Shown here: positions 1 through 5,238 of the stretch, one piece after another
How positions within the stretch are numbered: the first letter of the stretch is position 1
Layout: every line of letters begins with the position of its first letter
Source of the DNA: CAUPWF01 sp964367685
Lineage (GTDB): Bacteria > Bacillota > Clostridia > Lachnospirales > Lachnospiraceae
DNA: 5,238 nucleotides
Reading direction: 5' to 3'
Assembly: GCA_964367685.1 (NCBI GenBank)
Contig: CAYIYM010000066.1
Span: 1 to 5,238 of the forward strand
Position numbers and translations under genes: made by a program
The notes under the pieces: model-generated
Told to the model about the DNA's origin: nothing
The model's database searches: none
The model's input: the letters and a program-made list of their open reading frames with translations, nothing else

Positions 1-2
1 AT

Positions 3-74
3 GGTCAGAATCCAGGAGATAATGGAAACGAAAATGATGGTCAGAATCCAGGAAATAATGGAAATGACAATGCT
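3..74 (+). repeat. Two in-frame 36-bp tandem repeats (Gly/Asn/Gln-rich linker)
   Basis: Two 36-bp units (3-38 and 39-74) differ at only a few positions and encode GQNPGDNGNEND and GQNPGNNGNDNA. A degenerate third start (GQQPS) follows. The array is cut by the left edge, so the copy number is unknown. Because the unit is a multiple of three, copy changes would keep the frame and only lengthen or shorten a flexible extracellular linker. Confidence 0.85.
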
Positions 75-368
75 GGCCAACAACCAAGCTACACGGCTCA
101 GGTGACACAAACAGTGATTGAAGAAACAGAAACACCTTTAACAACCTTTGCAGATGCTTCAGAGGCAAATGCAGATGAAAAATCAGCAAATGATGGTGAA
201 GAAGCAACAGTAATTAAAGAAGAAAAAGCTCCAAAAGCAGATGCTGTTGTTGAAGTTGAGAAAGTTGGAACAGTAAATTACATGATGTGGATTATTTTAG
301 CATGTGCAATCGTTGCAGCAGCGTCATGGATTGTTTTAATGAAAAAAAGAGCAAATAAAGATAAGTAA
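3..368 (+). CDS. C-terminal part of a repeat-bearing, membrane-anchored surface protein (5' end outside window)
   Basis: The frame is open from the left edge, so this is the tail of a longer gene and the GTG at 102 is not a real start. In order, the fragment shows two 12-residue units rich in Gly, Asn and Gln (GQNPGDNGNEND, then GQNPGNNGNDNA), a broken third (GQQPS), an acidic, Thr/Ala/Glu-rich spacer of about 65 residues, one hydrophobic helix (279-341, starting YMMWIILACAIV) and a short basic tail (KKRANKDK). That is the layout of a Gram-positive surface protein held by a C-terminal membrane helix with the repeat and spacer outside the cell. I see no LPXTG or obvious variant before the helix, so sortase attachment is not supported. 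The enzymatic or binding domain lies upstream and is unknown. A terminator follows directly, so the gene is probably unrelated to the downstream operon. Confidence 0.8.
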   Translation, partial: GQNPGDNGNENDGQNPGNNGNDNAGQQPSYTAQVTQTVIEETETPLTTFADASEANADEKSANDGEEATVIKEEKAPKADAVVEVEKVGTVNYMMWIILACAIVAAASWIVLMKKRANKDK

Positions 369-374
369 ACAAGA

Positions 375-406
375 AGAAGCAAGCATATATGTTTGCTTCT
401 TTTTTT
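375..406 (+). terminator. Rho-independent terminator after the surface protein gene
   Basis: The arm AGAAGCAAGC (375-384) pairs with GTTTGCTTCT (391-400) through one G-T pair, around an ATATAT loop. A run of T through 406 follows. It starts seven bases after the stop codon at 368. The opposite strand lacks a matching T-run, so it should work only in the + direction. Confidence 0.9.
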
Positions 407-414
407 GTGCAAGA

Positions 415-458
415 TTGACAATAAAATGACATTCGATTGACAAATTCTTGACATTGCA
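415..458 (+). promoter_or_regulatory. Four direct repeats of TTGACA/ATGACA at exact 11-bp spacing; candidate response-regulator site
   Basis: Hexamers TTGACA (415), ATGACA (426), TTGACA (437) and TTGACA (448) are each exactly 11 bp apart, so all four sit on about the same face of the helix. Only the last has a -10 at a proper distance, so it is the -35 of the operon promoter and the other three are not explained as -35 boxes. On the other strand the shared core reads TGTCA. Tandem 11-bp direct repeats are the known binding pattern of PhoB/PhoP-type (OmpR family) response regulators. Which protein binds here is inference; no such regulator gene is in the window. Confidence 0.5.
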
Positions 459-476
459 TGGCGAACAAGGTATATT
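448..476 (+). promoter_or_regulatory. Sigma-A-type promoter of the activase-dehydratase operon
   Basis: A perfect TTGACA (448-453), a 17-base spacer and TATATT (471-476) put the transcription start near 483, about 32 bases before the ATG at 515. This is close to consensus, so the promoter would be strong unless repressed. That fits a repressor-controlled operon with the palindrome lying just downstream of the -10. Confidence 0.85.
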
Positions 477-502
477 TAGACTAAGGTTTAAACTATAGTC
501 TA
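477..502. promoter_or_regulatory. 26-bp imperfect palindrome over the transcription start; probable repressor operator
   Basis: Outer arms TAGACTA (477-483) and TAGTCTA (496-502) are perfect inverted repeats. They share their centre with an inner perfect palindrome GTTTAAAC (486-493), so only two base pairs of the 26-bp site break symmetry. It begins directly after the -10 box and ends two bases before the Shine-Dalgarno sequence, the classic place for a repressor to block initiation. The TetR-family gene at the end of the cluster is the natural candidate to bind it, which is inference from proximity. No T-run follows, so it is not a terminator. I found no second full copy of the palindrome in the window. 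Confidence 0.7.
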
Positions 503-514
503 CGAGGTGATATA

Positions 515-1423
515 ATGACATTGATTTCAAATATTCAGAAATATTCCATCCACGATGGGGAGGGAATACGTACAACAGTTTTTTTTAAAGGTTGTCCTCT
601 TTCTTGTGCATGGTGTCACAATCCTGATACACAAAGCTATAAAAAGCAAGTGTTTTATGATGTTGAAAAATGTAAAGGGTGCAATTGTTGTATCGCAGCT
701 TGTACAGAAAGTGCGATTAATTCTATAGAGGGTAAAATATTTTACGATGGGAAAAAATGTAGTTTATGTGGCGAATGCACGGATGTATGTACACAGAACT
801 TACGTGAAATAGTTGGAACAGAGTATTCTGTAAAAGAACTAGTTTCCGAAATCAAAAAGGATCAGATGTTTTACGAGGAATCAGGTGGAGGCGTGACTTT
901 ATCAGGTGGTGAAGTTATGAGTATGGATATTAATTATATGCTAACGTTATGTAAAGCGTTGGAAAAGGCAGGAATTTCTATTAATATTGATACGTGTGGT
1001 TATGCTTCATATGGAAATTTTGAAACATTACTTCCATATGTAGATACATTTTTATATGATATTAAATTAATTGATACGCACGAACATAAGAAATTTACTG
1101 GAAAAGAGAATCAAATTATTTTAGATAACTTAACCAAATTATCTAAAGCAGGTGCAAAAATCAATCTTCGTATTCCAACCATTATAGGAGTGAATGCGAC
1201 AGTAACCCATATGACTCAAATGGTAACATTTTTGAAAGAAAGTCAAATTCAATTTACACAATTAAATTTACTTCCGTATCATAACATGGGAGTTGGAAAG
1301 TATGATAAATTGGGGATGGAATATGAGGGAGTTGAATTCGAAACGCCTACAAATGATGATATGAAAAAGTTTCAAGATATATTTATAAGAAATGGATTAA
1401 ATAATATAAAAATAGGAGGGTAA
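515..1423 (+). CDS. Glycyl radical enzyme activating enzyme (radical SAM, two extra 4Fe-4S clusters)
   Basis: This 302-residue protein is a radical SAM activase. It would reductively cleave S-adenosylmethionine and abstract hydrogen from the conserved glycine of its partner, here the dehydratase encoded next. The N-terminal pattern YSIHDGEGIRTTVFFKGC leads into the radical SAM motif CxxxCxxC (Cys27, Cys31, Cys34). It is followed by a ferredoxin-like insert with two four-cysteine sets: Cys53/56/59/63 (Cys58 is an extra) and Cys82/85/88/92. The SAM-contacting SGGE lies at 130-133. The insert separates it from the shorter pyruvate formate-lyase activase and is typical of activases for dehydratase and decarboxylase-type glycyl radical enzymes. 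The start at 515 is set by GAGGTGAT (504-511) at good spacing. It is the first gene of the operon, and its last codons contain the ribosome binding site of the next gene. The cognate pairing is inferred from adjacency; the family call is very secure. Confidence 0.95.
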   Translation: MTLISNIQKYSIHDGEGIRTTVFFKGCPLSCAWCHNPDTQSYKKQVFYDVEKCKGCNCCIAACTESAINSIEGKIFYDGKKCSLCGECTDVCTQNLREIVGTEYSVKELVSEIKKDQMFYEESGGGVTLSGGEVMSMDINYMLTLCKALEKAGISINIDTCGYASYGNFETLLPYVDTFLYDIKLIDTHEHKKFTGKENQIILDNLTKLSKAGAKINLRIPTIIGVNATVTHMTQMVTFLKESQIQFTQLNLLPYHNMGVGKYDKLGMEYEGVEFETPTNDDMKKFQDIFIRNGLNNIKIGG

Positions 1424-1425
1424 TT

Positions 1426-3801
1426 ATGGAAACAAGAGGTATGAACGAAAGGGTACAAAATCTTCGAAAGGTAAGTGTTGACACTCCAGCTCACATTGAT
1501 ATGGAACGCGCAAAAATAGAGACTGAAGTTTATCAGCAATATGAAGGAGAAGTTTCTACGCCAATGCTAAGAGCATTAGTGTTAAAAGCATATTTCGAAA
1601 AGAAAACGTTGTACTTAGGAGAGGGTGAATTAATAGTAGGAGAAAAAGGTGATTCTCCACAAGCATCACCGACATTTCCAGAATTATGTTGTCATTCAAT
1701 TGAAGATATGAAGATTATGAATGATCGCGAATTAATTAGTTTTAAGGTACGAGAAGAGGATTATGAATATCAAGAAGAGGTGATTATTCCATATTGGAAT
1801 AAACGAGCAGTTCGCAAGAAAATTATTGAGAACATGACTACAGAATGGAAAGATGCATATGAATGTGGCATTTTCACAGAGTTTATGGAACAACGTGGAC
1901 CAGGTCATACAGTAGGTTCATTCAAAATATATGAAAAAGGATTTTTAGATTATAAAGAAGAAATTCAAGAAGCGATTAGTAAATTAGATTTTTTGATGGA
2001 TGGACAGGCTTTACAAAAGAAAGAACAGTTAGAGGCAATGTTAGTTGCCTGCGATGCAATCATTATTTTAGGAGAGCGTTATGCAGCCTATGCACGTGAG
2101 TTGGCAGACAAAGAGGTAGACGAAAAAAGAAAGAAGGAACTTCTTCAAATTGCGGAGAATTGTGATATTGTACCTGCAAACAAACCACAAACATATTGGC
2201 AAGCAATTCAGCAGTACTGGTTTGTGCATTTAGCTGTAACAAGCGAACTAAATCCATGGGATGCTTATTCTCCAGGTAGGCTAGATCAACACTTAAATCC
2301 ATTTTTCGAAAAGGATACAGAGGCTGGTATTCTAAATGATGAGAGTGCATTAGAATTATTGGAATGCCTGTGGGTGAAATTCAACAATCAACCAGCACCA
2401 CCAAAAGTAGGAATTACACTTAAGGAAAGTAGTACATATACAGATTTTGCCAATATTAACACAGGGGGAATTGCACCAGATGGATCAGATGGTGTAAATG
2501 AGGTAAGTTATTTAATCTTAGATTGTATGGATGAGATGAAATTATTGCAACCTAGTTCCAATGTACAAATTAGTAGAAAGACTCCAGAAAAATTCTTGTT
2601 ACGTGCTTGTGAAATATCTAGAGCTGGCTGGGGACAACCTGCATTTTATAATACAGAAGCAATTGTTCAAGAGTTGATGAATGCTGGTAAGACTTTGGCG
2701 GATGCGCGACTTGGAGGGACAAGTGGATGTGTTGAAACTGGTGCTTTTGGAAATGAGGCATATATTCTTACAGGCTATTTCAATATTCCTAAAATATTTG
2801 AATTAACTTTAAATAATGGATATGACCGAGTGGCTGACAAACAACTGGGCTTAAAGTTAGGATGTGCAACTGATTTCAAATCTTATGATGAATTGTGGGA
2901 AGCGTTCCAAAAACAATTGTCATACTTCATTGACATTAAGATTCAAGGAAGTAATGTGATTGAAAATATCTATGGACATTATATGCCAGCACCATTTTTA
3001 TCAATTATAACAAATGATTGTATCACAACGGGTAAAGATTACAATGCTGGAGGTGCAAGATATAATACGAATTATATTCAAGGTGTTGGTATTGGAACAA
3101 TTACAGATTGTCTTACAGCAATTAAATACAATGTATTCGACGAGAAGAAATTTACAATGGAAGAATTAATGAAGGCTATAGAAGATAACTTCGAAGGACA
3201 TGATAGAATTCTTAATCTTGTAAAAAATAAAACACCTAAGTACGGAAATGATGATGCTTATGCAGATTCAATTATGAAGAGTGTGTTTGAATATTATAGA
3301 GATACTGTTTCTGGAAGACCTAATATGAAGGGTGGACAATACCGAATTAATATGCTTCCAACAACTTGTCATGTATATTTTGGTGAGGTGATGATGGCTA
3401 GTGCAAATGGAAGACTTGCTCATCTACCAGTTTCAGAAGGAATATCGCCAGAAAAAGGTGCAGATGTAAATGGACCAACATCAGTAATTAAATCAGCAGC
3501 AAAGATGGATCATCTAACAACAGGTGGAACACTATTAAATCAAAAATTCTCACCTAGTGTGGTAGATGGGGCAGAGGGCTTGAAACATATGGGGAATTTG
3601 GTACGCTCATATTTTAATATGGATGGGCACCATATTCAGTTTAATGTAATCGATAAAGAGATATTAATAAAGGCTCAGGAGAATCCAGATGACTATAAAG
3701 ATTTGATTGTAAGGGTAGCTGGGTATAGTGATCATTTTAGAAACTTAAGTAAAGCGTTACAAGATGAAATTATCAATAGAACAGAGCAATCTTTTAATTA
3801 A
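1426..3801 (+). CDS. hypD: Glycyl radical dehydratase, probable trans-4-hydroxy-L-proline dehydratase
   Basis: This 791-residue glycyl radical enzyme has the usual family length. The active-site loop GGTSGCVETG holds the thiyl-radical Cys435 and the general-base Glu437. The C-terminal glycyl radical loop RVAGYSDHF holds Gly766. From memory, the sequence closely tracks the characterised Clostridioides difficile enzyme, including the stretch NNQPAPPKVGITLKESSTYT. Residues I recall as lining its substrate pocket are all kept with a one-residue shift: Phe153, His161, Asp279, Ser335, Phe341, Tyr451 and Thr646. The reaction would be radical dehydration of trans-4-hydroxy-L-proline to pyrroline-5-carboxylate, in the cytoplasm. 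AGGAGGG (1414-1420), five bases upstream, fixes the start at 1426 rather than the internal ATG at 1441. The gene lies two bases after the activase stop. No proC-like P5C reductase is present here. The symbol is shared with an unrelated hydrogenase maturation gene. A related glycyl radical enzyme with altered substrate is possible but less likely. Confidence 0.9.
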   Translation: METRGMNERVQNLRKVSVDTPAHIDMERAKIETEVYQQYEGEVSTPMLRALVLKAYFEKKTLYLGEGELIVGEKGDSPQASPTFPELCCHSIEDMKIMNDRELISFKVREEDYEYQEEVIIPYWNKRAVRKKIIENMTTEWKDAYECGIFTEFMEQRGPGHTVGSFKIYEKGFLDYKEEIQEAISKLDFLMDGQALQKKEQLEAMLVACDAIIILGERYAAYARELADKEVDEKRKKELLQIAENCDIVPANKPQTYWQAIQQYWFVHLAVTSELNPWDAYSPGRLDQHLNPFFEKDTEAGILNDESALELLECLWVKFNNQPAPPKVGITLKESSTYTDFANINTGGIAPDGSDGVNEVSYLILDCMDEMKLLQPSSNVQISRKTPEKFLLRACEISRAGWGQPAFYNTEAIVQELMNAGKTLADARLGGTSGCVETGAFGNEAYILTGYFNIPKIFELTLNNGYDRVADKQLGLKLGCATDFKSYDELWEAFQKQLSYFIDIKIQGSNVIENIYGHYMPAPFLSIITNDCITTGKDYNAGGARYNTNYIQGVGIGTITDCLTAIKYNVFDEKKFTMEELMKAIEDNFEGHDRILNLVKNKTPKYGNDDAYADSIMKSVFEYYRDTVSGRPNMKGGQYRINMLPTTCHVYFGEVMMASANGRLAHLPVSEGISPEKGADVNGPTSVIKSAAKMDHLTTGGTLLNQKFSPSVVDGAEGLKHMGNLVRSYFNMDGHHIQFNVIDKEILIKAQENPDDYKDLIVRVAGYSDHFRNLSKALQDEIINRTEQSFN

Positions 3802-3853
3802 TATTGCAAGGAATAATAAATATCAATAAATGTGCTTGACAAATGGAGGGAAA

Positions 3854-4162
3854 ATGGATTTTAATAATGTAAAGATAGTAAAAGAGGCAAATGTATATTT
3901 TGATGGGAAAGTATCAAGTAGAACATTTTTTATGGAAGATGGAGAAAGAAAAACATTAGGATTTATGATTGCAGGAGAATATACATTTAGCGCAGGTGTA
4001 GAAGAATTAATGGAAGTACTTGGAGGCGAAATGGATATTAAACTGCCAAATGAGTCCGTATTTTCTACTTATACAGCAGGAATGTCTTTTGTAGTTCCGG
4101 CAAATTCAAGTTTTGATGTAAGAGTAGAGAAATACGCAGATTACTGTTGTTCTTACAAATAA
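3854..4162 (+). CDS. ppnP: PpnP-family (DUF1255) pyrimidine/purine nucleoside phosphorylase, small cupin
   Basis: This 102-residue single-domain cupin has the family signature. An N-terminal VYFDGKVSSRTF strand is followed by LGFMIAGEYTFS (GEYTFS at 41-46), then an E-L-M-E-V-L-x-G-x-M-x-I-x-LP stretch and a C-terminal F-x-V-PA-x-S-x-F-D-V-x-V segment ending YCCSYK. Escherichia coli PpnP (about 94 residues) phosphorolyses a broad range of nucleosides to free base and ribose-1-phosphate. The start at 3854 is chosen because GGAGGG (3845-3850) sits just before it, although the gap is short. The in-frame ATG at 3830 has no ribosome binding site. The gene follows the dehydratase after 52 bases with no terminator between, so it is most likely the third gene of the operon. 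The link between a nucleoside phosphorylase and hydroxyproline breakdown is not obvious. The family call is secure, but its role here is unknown. Confidence 0.85.
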   Translation: MDFNNVKIVKEANVYFDGKVSSRTFFMEDGERKTLGFMIAGEYTFSAGVEELMEVLGGEMDIKLPNESVFSTYTAGMSFVVPANSSFDVRVEKYADYCCSYK

Positions 4163-4167
4163 TGAGT

Positions 4168-4210
4168 AAAACCCTTTTCAAATAACATGAGTTTGAAAAG
4201 GGTTTTTTTT
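4168..4210 (+). terminator. Strong intrinsic terminator between ppnP and tetR
   Basis: A perfect 15-bp stem pairs AAAACCCTTTTCAAA (4168-4182) with its complement at 4192-4206 around a nine-base loop, and the T-run extends to 4210. It starts five bases after the ppnP stop. The ribosome binding site of the TetR gene (AAGGAG, 4214-4219) begins four bases after the T-run, with no room for a promoter between. The 10-mer TTTGAAAAGG in the 3' arm (4192-4201) is repeated exactly at 4208-4217, over that ribosome binding site. The 5' arm could therefore pair with either copy. Confidence 0.93.
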
Positions 4211-4225
4211 GAAAAGGAGAATGTG

Positions 4226-4813
4226 ATGGGTAAAGAGAATAATACAAAAGATAGAATTATAAAGGCGGCATGGGAATTGTTTTATGTTAAGGGGTATGAA
4301 AATACTACAGTAGACGATATAATTGCAAATTCAAGTTCTTCGAAAGGTTCGTTTTATTATTACTTTGATAGTAAAGATTCATTACTATCAACACTTTCTT
4401 CTATATTAGATGAAAAGTATGAAGTGTTACAACTTCACATGGATACAGAAATGAATTCTTTTGAGAAGTTAATGTACATTAATTATGAAGCACATAAATT
4501 AATGGAAGATAATATTGAGTGTGAATTACTGTCTTCTTTGTATTCTAGTCAATTAATTACAAAGAGTGATGTTCATCTGTTAGATCAAAATAGAACTTAT
4601 TATAAATTGTTAAAGGAAATTGTAGTTGAAGGACAGGCGAGAAAAGAGATTTCATCTGATAAGTCAGCAGAAGAAGTCTGTAAATTCTATAGTATGTGTG
4701 AGCGTGCGCTAGTTTCGGATTGGTGTCTGAGTAACGGAAACTATTCCTTGGCATCTTATAGCAAAGAATATATGCCAATTTTTATGGAACATTTTAGAGT
4801 TTCCCCAAAGTAA
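4226..4813 (+). CDS. TetR-family transcriptional regulator, probable local repressor
   Basis: This 195-residue protein has the usual TetR length. The N-terminal DNA-binding domain reads KDRIIKAAWELFYVKGYENT, followed by the helix-turn-helix TTVDDIIANSSSSKGSFYYYF (about 27-47) and the typical KDSLL. The rest is the variable, helical ligand and dimer domain, with several cysteines (Cys99 and a cluster near the C terminus) and no family I can name. The start at 4226 is set by AAGGAG (4214-4219) six bases upstream; the in-frame ATG at 4187 lies inside the terminator loop and is rejected. Position suggests it controls the activase-dehydratase-ppnP operon through the palindrome at 477-502, with the inducer perhaps hydroxyproline or a product. 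Both points are inference. It has no obvious promoter of its own, so it may depend on read-through of the preceding terminator. No clear terminator follows the stop. Confidence 0.9.
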   Translation: MGKENNTKDRIIKAAWELFYVKGYENTTVDDIIANSSSSKGSFYYYFDSKDSLLSTLSSILDEKYEVLQLHMDTEMNSFEKLMYINYEAHKLMEDNIECELLSSLYSSQLITKSDVHLLDQNRTYYKLLKEIVVEGQARKEISSDKSAEEVCKFYSMCERALVSDWCLSNGNYSLASYSKEYMPIFMEHFRVSPK

Positions 4814-4867
4814 AAAAGAAATAAAATTATGAAATTAAAAAAAAGAAAAAAATAGTTTGAAATTTTG

Positions 4868-4896
4868 TTGACAAAGTATGTGCAGAGTGATATCCT
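4868..4896 (+). promoter_or_regulatory. Tandem promoter P1
   Basis: TTGACA (4868-4873), a 17-base spacer and TATCCT (4891-4896), with an extended -10 TGA (4888-4890) and A-rich DNA upstream that could act as an UP element. Its start would be near 4903. A short perfect hairpin (TTTTGCA/TGCAAAA, 4908-4927) sits at the beginning of its transcript. Confidence 0.8.
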
Positions 4897-4988
4897 AAGC
4901 AAGTCGCTTTTGCAAGAAGATGCAAAAATGATGAAATTGCATTAAAAAACATACAAGAAATATAATGTAATGAAAATGAAAAATCATG

Positions 4989-5017
4989 TTGACAGATGAT
5001 GACTTGTATGATATCTT
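4989..5017 (+). promoter_or_regulatory. Tandem promoter P2
   Basis: TTGACA (4989-4994), a 17-base spacer and TATCTT (5012-5017), with the extended -10 TGA at 5009-5011. It lies 121 bases after P1. The sequence after its -10 resembles that after the P3 -10 (shared A-C-x-CGAAA pattern), which suggests the two arose by duplication or are held by the same constraint. A 10-bp palindrome TAACGCGTTA (5048-5057) lies in its transcript. Confidence 0.8.
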
Positions 5018-5166
5018 AAATGAACTAACACGAAAATGGTAAAGTGGTAACGCGTTAAAATTTTGAAGTGTCGAAATGTTGATTTTGAATGTACGATAAT
5101 ACTTTGCGGTAATGTTCATACAAAACAGAGGAAACAAAAAAGTTTAAAAGAAAATTAAAAAAGTTG

Positions 5167-5195
5167 TTGACAAGAAACGACGGACATGATATTCT
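5167..5195 (+). promoter_or_regulatory. Tandem promoter P3, nearest to the gene beyond the right edge
   Basis: TTGACA (5167-5172), a 17-base spacer and TATTCT (5190-5195), with the extended -10 TGA at 5187-5189 and an A-rich block (about 5131-5162) directly upstream. It lies 178 bases after P2. Its start would be near 5202, leaving about 37 bases of leader before the window ends. Confidence 0.82.
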
Positions 5196-5238
5196 AATTT
5201 AGCTGACTCGAAAGAGCGAAGCGAAAAAACAACAAACA

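Larger units (their letters stand above)
4814..5238. other. Gene-free promoter and leader region running to the right edge
   Basis: This stretch of 425 bases has stop codons scattered in all frames apart from one 80-codon minus-strand frame that looks like AT-rich noise. It contains no tRNA-like fold or rRNA sequence that I can see. It holds three tandem strong promoters, A-rich blocks before each, and a leader from about 5201 to the edge with a small CTC-GAAA-GAG hairpin (5207-5216). The arrangement is typical of the region before a stable-RNA operon. The transcribed gene itself is outside the window. Confidence 0.6.

Noticed and set aside
102..104. GTG at 102 as the start of an 88-residue protein
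   Set aside because: The frame is open back to the left edge and encodes the repeat tail, so this is an internal valine codon of a longer protein.
2063..2350. Minus-strand open frame inside the dehydratase gene
   Set aside because: It is a shadow of a well-conserved enzyme gene and shows no recognisable domain or ribosome binding site.
3830..3853. Longer start of the ppnP reading frame at the ATG at 3830
   Set aside because: No ribosome binding site lies at a usable distance before 3830, whereas GGAGGG lies just before 3854 and the protein family begins close to that start.
3836..3865. TTGACA (3836) with TTTAAT (3860) at 18-base spacing as an internal promoter
   Set aside because: It overlaps the ribosome binding site and first codons of ppnP, so its RNA could not express ppnP. 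It could only serve tetR by passing the terminator. It is kept as a faint possibility, not a feature.
4187..4225. Upstream ATG at 4187 as the start of the TetR protein
   Set aside because: It lies in the loop of the intrinsic terminator, has no ribosome binding site, and would add residues encoded by the hairpin and T-run. The ATG at 4226 has AAGGAG at six bases.
5048..5057. TAACGCGTTA palindrome as an operator
   Set aside because: A 10-bp perfect palindrome occurs by chance often enough, it is a single copy, and it lies well past the P2 start.
5079..5100. TTGATT (5079) and GATAAT (5095) as a fourth promoter
   Set aside because: The spacer is only about 10 bases, far too short for a sigma-A promoter, and no better -35 fits.
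4895..5137. 80-codon minus-strand open frame in the promoter region
   Set aside because: The composition is what AT-rich DNA gives by chance (Phe, Ser, Ile, Tyr rich), it shows no domain, and it overlaps promoters P1 and P2.
1..5238. CRISPR array, insertion sequence, attachment site or tRNA gene
   Set aside because: The only tandem repeat is the in-frame 36-bp protein repeat at the left edge. No transposase, terminal inverted repeats, spaced direct repeats or tRNA-like fold were seen.

Overview
The window is AT-rich, uses A/T-ending codons, and carries strong Shine-Dalgarno sequences (AGGAGG type), consensus sigma-A-type promoters and hairpin-plus-T-run terminators. Together with an oxygen-sensitive glycyl radical enzyme, this points to an anaerobic, low-GC member of the Clostridia. 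Lachnospiraceae or a relative is my best guess, but no marker gene is present to prove it. All supported genes lie on the + strand.

Region by region: (1) 1-368 is the 3' end of a gene for a surface protein with a Gly/Asn/Gln-rich repeat tail, an acidic spacer and one C-terminal membrane helix, closed by a terminator at 375-406. (2) 415-502 is a compact control region: four 11-bp-phased copies of TTGACA/ATGACA, the last being the -35 of a near-consensus promoter, followed directly by a 26-bp imperfect palindrome over the likely transcription start. (3) 515-4162 is a three-gene operon: a glycyl radical activating enzyme with two ferredoxin-type clusters, a glycyl radical dehydratase that closely resembles trans-4-hydroxy-L-proline dehydratase, and a small cupin of the PpnP (DUF1255) nucleoside phosphorylase family. 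(4) A strong intrinsic terminator at 4168-4210 separates these from a TetR-family regulator (4226-4813), whose ribosome binding site begins four bases after the T-run. (5) 4814-5238 has no gene but holds three tandem promoters, each TTGACA, 17 bases, then TATNNT with an extended -10 (TGA) and A-rich upstream DNA. They point out of the right edge, most likely at a stable-RNA (rRNA or tRNA) operon.

Proposed working: the activase uses S-adenosylmethionine to place a glycyl radical on Gly766 of the dehydratase. The dehydratase then converts trans-4-hydroxy-L-proline to pyrroline-5-carboxylate, which a P5C reductase (not in this window) would reduce to proline. The TetR protein is a plausible local repressor acting on the 477-502 palindrome. 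The role of PpnP in this operon is unexplained. The most interesting points are the layered control region before the activase, the PpnP partner, the terminator/alternative pairing in front of tetR, and the triple promoter array.
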